This document shows, piece after piece, positions 5,351-6,312 of a stretch of DNA of 6,312 nucleotides. The stretch is from Roseovarius sp. (GTDB lineage Bacteria > Pseudomonadota > Alphaproteobacteria > Rhodobacterales > Rhodobacteraceae). The DNA is taken from assembly GCA_023260815.1 (NCBI GenBank), contig JALQUE010000387.1:1-6312 (forward strand). The letters run 5' to 3'. Position numbers and translations under genes: made by a program. The notes beneath the pieces are model-generated. The model did no database searches, was not told the origin of the DNA, and was given only the letters and a program-made list of their open reading frames with translations. Position 1 is the stretch's first letter, and each line of letters opens with the position of its first letter.

Positions 5351-5518
5351 TTACTTGATCTTGCCTTCCTTGTACTCGACATGCTTGCGCACCACCGGGT
5401 CGTACTTCCGTACGACCATCTTTTCGGTCATGGTTCGCGCGTTCTTCTTGGTCACGTAGAAATGGCCCGTGCCCGCGGTCGAGTTCAGACGGATCTTGAT
5501 TGTCGTCGGCTTCGCCAT
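5351..5518 (-). CDS. rpmG: 50S ribosomal protein L33
   Basis: A 55-residue basic protein whose sequence is plainly L33: it starts MAKPTTIKIRLNSTAGTG, continues HFYVTKKNARTMTEKM and ends VRKHVEYKEGKIK. L33 sits on the large ribosomal subunit near the E site. There is no cysteine, so it is the zinc-free (C-minus) form usual in alphaproteobacteria, with the CxxC knuckles lost. The ATG at 5518 has AGGAG about seven bases upstream. It has its own promoter (5577-5604), a GC-rich leader hairpin (5536-5554) next to the ribosome site, and its own terminator (5298-5324), so it is a single-gene unit. It is shorter than 60 codons and is easily missed by size-limited gene callers. Length is normal. Confidence 0.97.
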   Translation of the reverse strand: MAKPTTIKIRLNSTAGTGHFYVTKKNARTMTEKMVVRKYDPVVRKHVEYKEGKIK

Positions 5519-5535
5519 TGTGCTGTCTCCTGCGC

Positions 5536-5554
5536 CGGGCGCGCGCTGCGCCCG
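5536..5554 (-). promoter_or_regulatory. GC-rich hairpin in the rpmG leader
   Basis: CGGGCGC (5536-5542) and GCGCCCG (5548-5554) form a perfect 7-bp stem with a 5-base loop, 4 bases upstream of the TCTCCT complement of the ribosome site (5526-5531). It could influence ribosome access or mRNA stability. Ribosomal protein leaders often carry such structures, but I do not recognise this as a known autoregulatory element. Confidence 0.4.
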
Positions 5555-5576
5555 AGAAATTCGTCATGAAGCCTGC

Positions 5577-5604
5577 CTTTTACAGGCGCCCACGTCCTAG
5601 TCAA
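5577..5604 (-). promoter_or_regulatory. Candidate sigma-70 promoter of rpmG
   Basis: On the minus strand TTGACT (5599-5604, 5 of 6) is followed after 16 bases by TAAAAG (5577-5582, 4 of 6), preceded by a TG. It lies in the 105-base gap between the cell wall hydrolase gene and rpmG and implies a leader of about 50 bases that contains the GC-rich hairpin. Confidence 0.55.
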
Positions 5605-5623
5605 CCGGTTTTTCCCGCGTCCC

Positions 5624-6232
5624 TCAGTTCGCGCTCATCCGCGTCGGCATGCGGTAGAAATGATGCACTCCGATCGTCGCCGTGCGCGGAAAGACGTTCG
5701 CCCAACGCGGGTTCACCGCGCGGGTGTGATAATGCGTCGCCCCATCGGTCAACTGCCGCGGCGCACCGTCCAGCGTCAGCCGGGCGACCTTGGCCACCTG
5801 CCGGAACGCGGCCGGGTTGGCGATCACCTCGTCATGGCCATCGCAGGTATAGGTGAACTGGCAGGCGTATTTCCGCCCCGTGCCCTGATGCACCACCCCG
5901 CAGACCGTATCGGGAAACTCTTCGCTGTCGACGCGGTTCAGAATCACCTCCGCCACCGCGAACTGACCCTTCACGCTTTCGCCGCGCGCCTCGAAATACA
6001 GCGCCTCCGACAGACAACGCCACTGGTCGCCGCCCTGGCTGACCTGTTGCCGCGCCAGCCAGTCCTTGGAATACTCAAGATCCGTCTCCGGGCGCTGCAG
6101 ATAGCTGGCCCTGATCTCGCCCGAGATCCGCCCCAGCGCCTGGCGCTCCTGTTCGAAAAGCCGCTTCACCGGCGTATCGGCCATCGCCGTGCTGCCCATC
6201 AATAACGACAGCATCACAATCATTCTGATCAT
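5624..6232 (-). CDS. Secreted SleB/CwlJ-type cell wall hydrolase
   Basis: A 202-residue exported protein. Residues 1-18 are a signal peptide (MIRMIVMLSLLMGSTAMA, cleavage before DTP). Residues about 19-70 form a charged linker helix region. The SleB/CwlJ hydrolase domain (Hydrolase_2) follows: CLSEALYFEARGES at 73-86 with the conserved catalytic glutamate region, GQFAVAEVILNRV at 89-101, FPDTVCGVVHQG at 106-117, CQFTYTCDG at 124-132 and ATHYHT at 165-170. Four cysteines in the mature part (73, 111, 124, 130) could form disulfides in the periplasm. The family cleaves peptidoglycan glycan strands, as lytic transglycosylases in spore formers; here a role in wall turnover is inferred. The start ATG at 6232 has GGGGGA seven bases upstream; a TTG at 6268 would spoil the signal peptide. 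It precedes rpmG on the same strand. Confidence 0.88.
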   Translation of the reverse strand: MIRMIVMLSLLMGSTAMADTPVKRLFEQERQALGRISGEIRASYLQRPETDLEYSKDWLARQQVSQGGDQWRCLSEALYFEARGESVKGQFAVAEVILNRVDSEEFPDTVCGVVHQGTGRKYACQFTYTCDGHDEVIANPAAFRQVAKVARLTLDGAPRQLTDGATHYHTRAVNPRWANVFPRTATIGVHHFYRMPTRMSAN

Positions 6233-6312
6233 GGCATAATCCCCCATCGCGATGCATGAGCACCGCAAAACATCTGCGCCATGTAGTCAAAATTGCCCCA
6301 CGCGTCCAGTCC
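6233..6312 (-). promoter_or_regulatory. Upstream region of the cell wall hydrolase gene, with a 10-bp palindrome
   Basis: The leader has a TTGACT box (6285-6290 on the minus strand) without a convincing -10 box at 16-18 bases. CATCGCGATG (6245-6254) is a perfect palindrome abutting the G-rich ribosome site (6240-6245). It could be an operator or a chance palindrome. The right edge may cut off the true control region. Confidence 0.3.

Noticed and set aside
1..6312. Mobile element, defence system or other new multi-gene system
   Set aside because: No transposase, integrase, toxin-antitoxin pair, nuclease or helicase, flanking repeats or CRISPR-like array were seen. The genes are ordinary, mostly independent chromosomal units.

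Overview
The window looks like an ordinary chromosomal segment of a GC-rich alphaproteobacterium. It is most likely a member of the Rhodobacteraceae (Roseobacter group). The evidence is the high GC of the coding regions, a cysteine-free L33 ribosomal protein of the alphaproteobacterial kind, a DUF1127 small protein, a HisN-type phosphatase, and the style of the LysR, XRE and SleB-like proteins. I see no transposase, integrase, phage gene, CRISPR array, tRNA or rRNA. Family names come from recalled motifs, not from database searches.

Left part (1-1348), all on the minus strand and read right to left: an XRE-family helix-turn-helix regulator; a HisN-type inositol-monophosphatase-fold enzyme, probably histidinol-phosphatase, starting at TTG; then the first 27 codons of a secreted protein that runs off the left edge. 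A strong nested hairpin fills the 57-base gap between the regulator and hisN and contains the hisN ribosome binding site. A roughly 310-base, comparatively AT-rich control region (1349-1661) separates the regulator from the next gene and carries a candidate promoter on each strand.

Middle part (1662-4715): a plus-strand NADPH:quinone oxidoreductase-like gene converges on a minus-strand LysR-type regulator, and the two stop regions overlap by 14 bases. The LysR gene is divergent from a 70-residue DUF1127 protein across an AT-rich spacer. Next comes a plus-strand Bax inhibitor-1/YccA-type seven-helix membrane protein. It has a good sigma-70-like promoter, a hairpin at the predicted 5' end of its message, and a perfect 9-bp intrinsic terminator.

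Right part (4717-6312), all on the minus strand: a secreted SleB-type cell wall hydrolase, then rpmG (L33, only 55 codons) with its own promoter, leader hairpin and terminator, then a GNAT acetyltransferase whose end abuts the terminator of the membrane protein gene.

The genes do not form one pathway; they are small independent transcription units. No convincing new multi-gene system is visible. The most interesting signals are RNA-level structures in gene leaders: the hisN hairpin, the 5' hairpin of the BI-1-like gene, and the rpmG leader.
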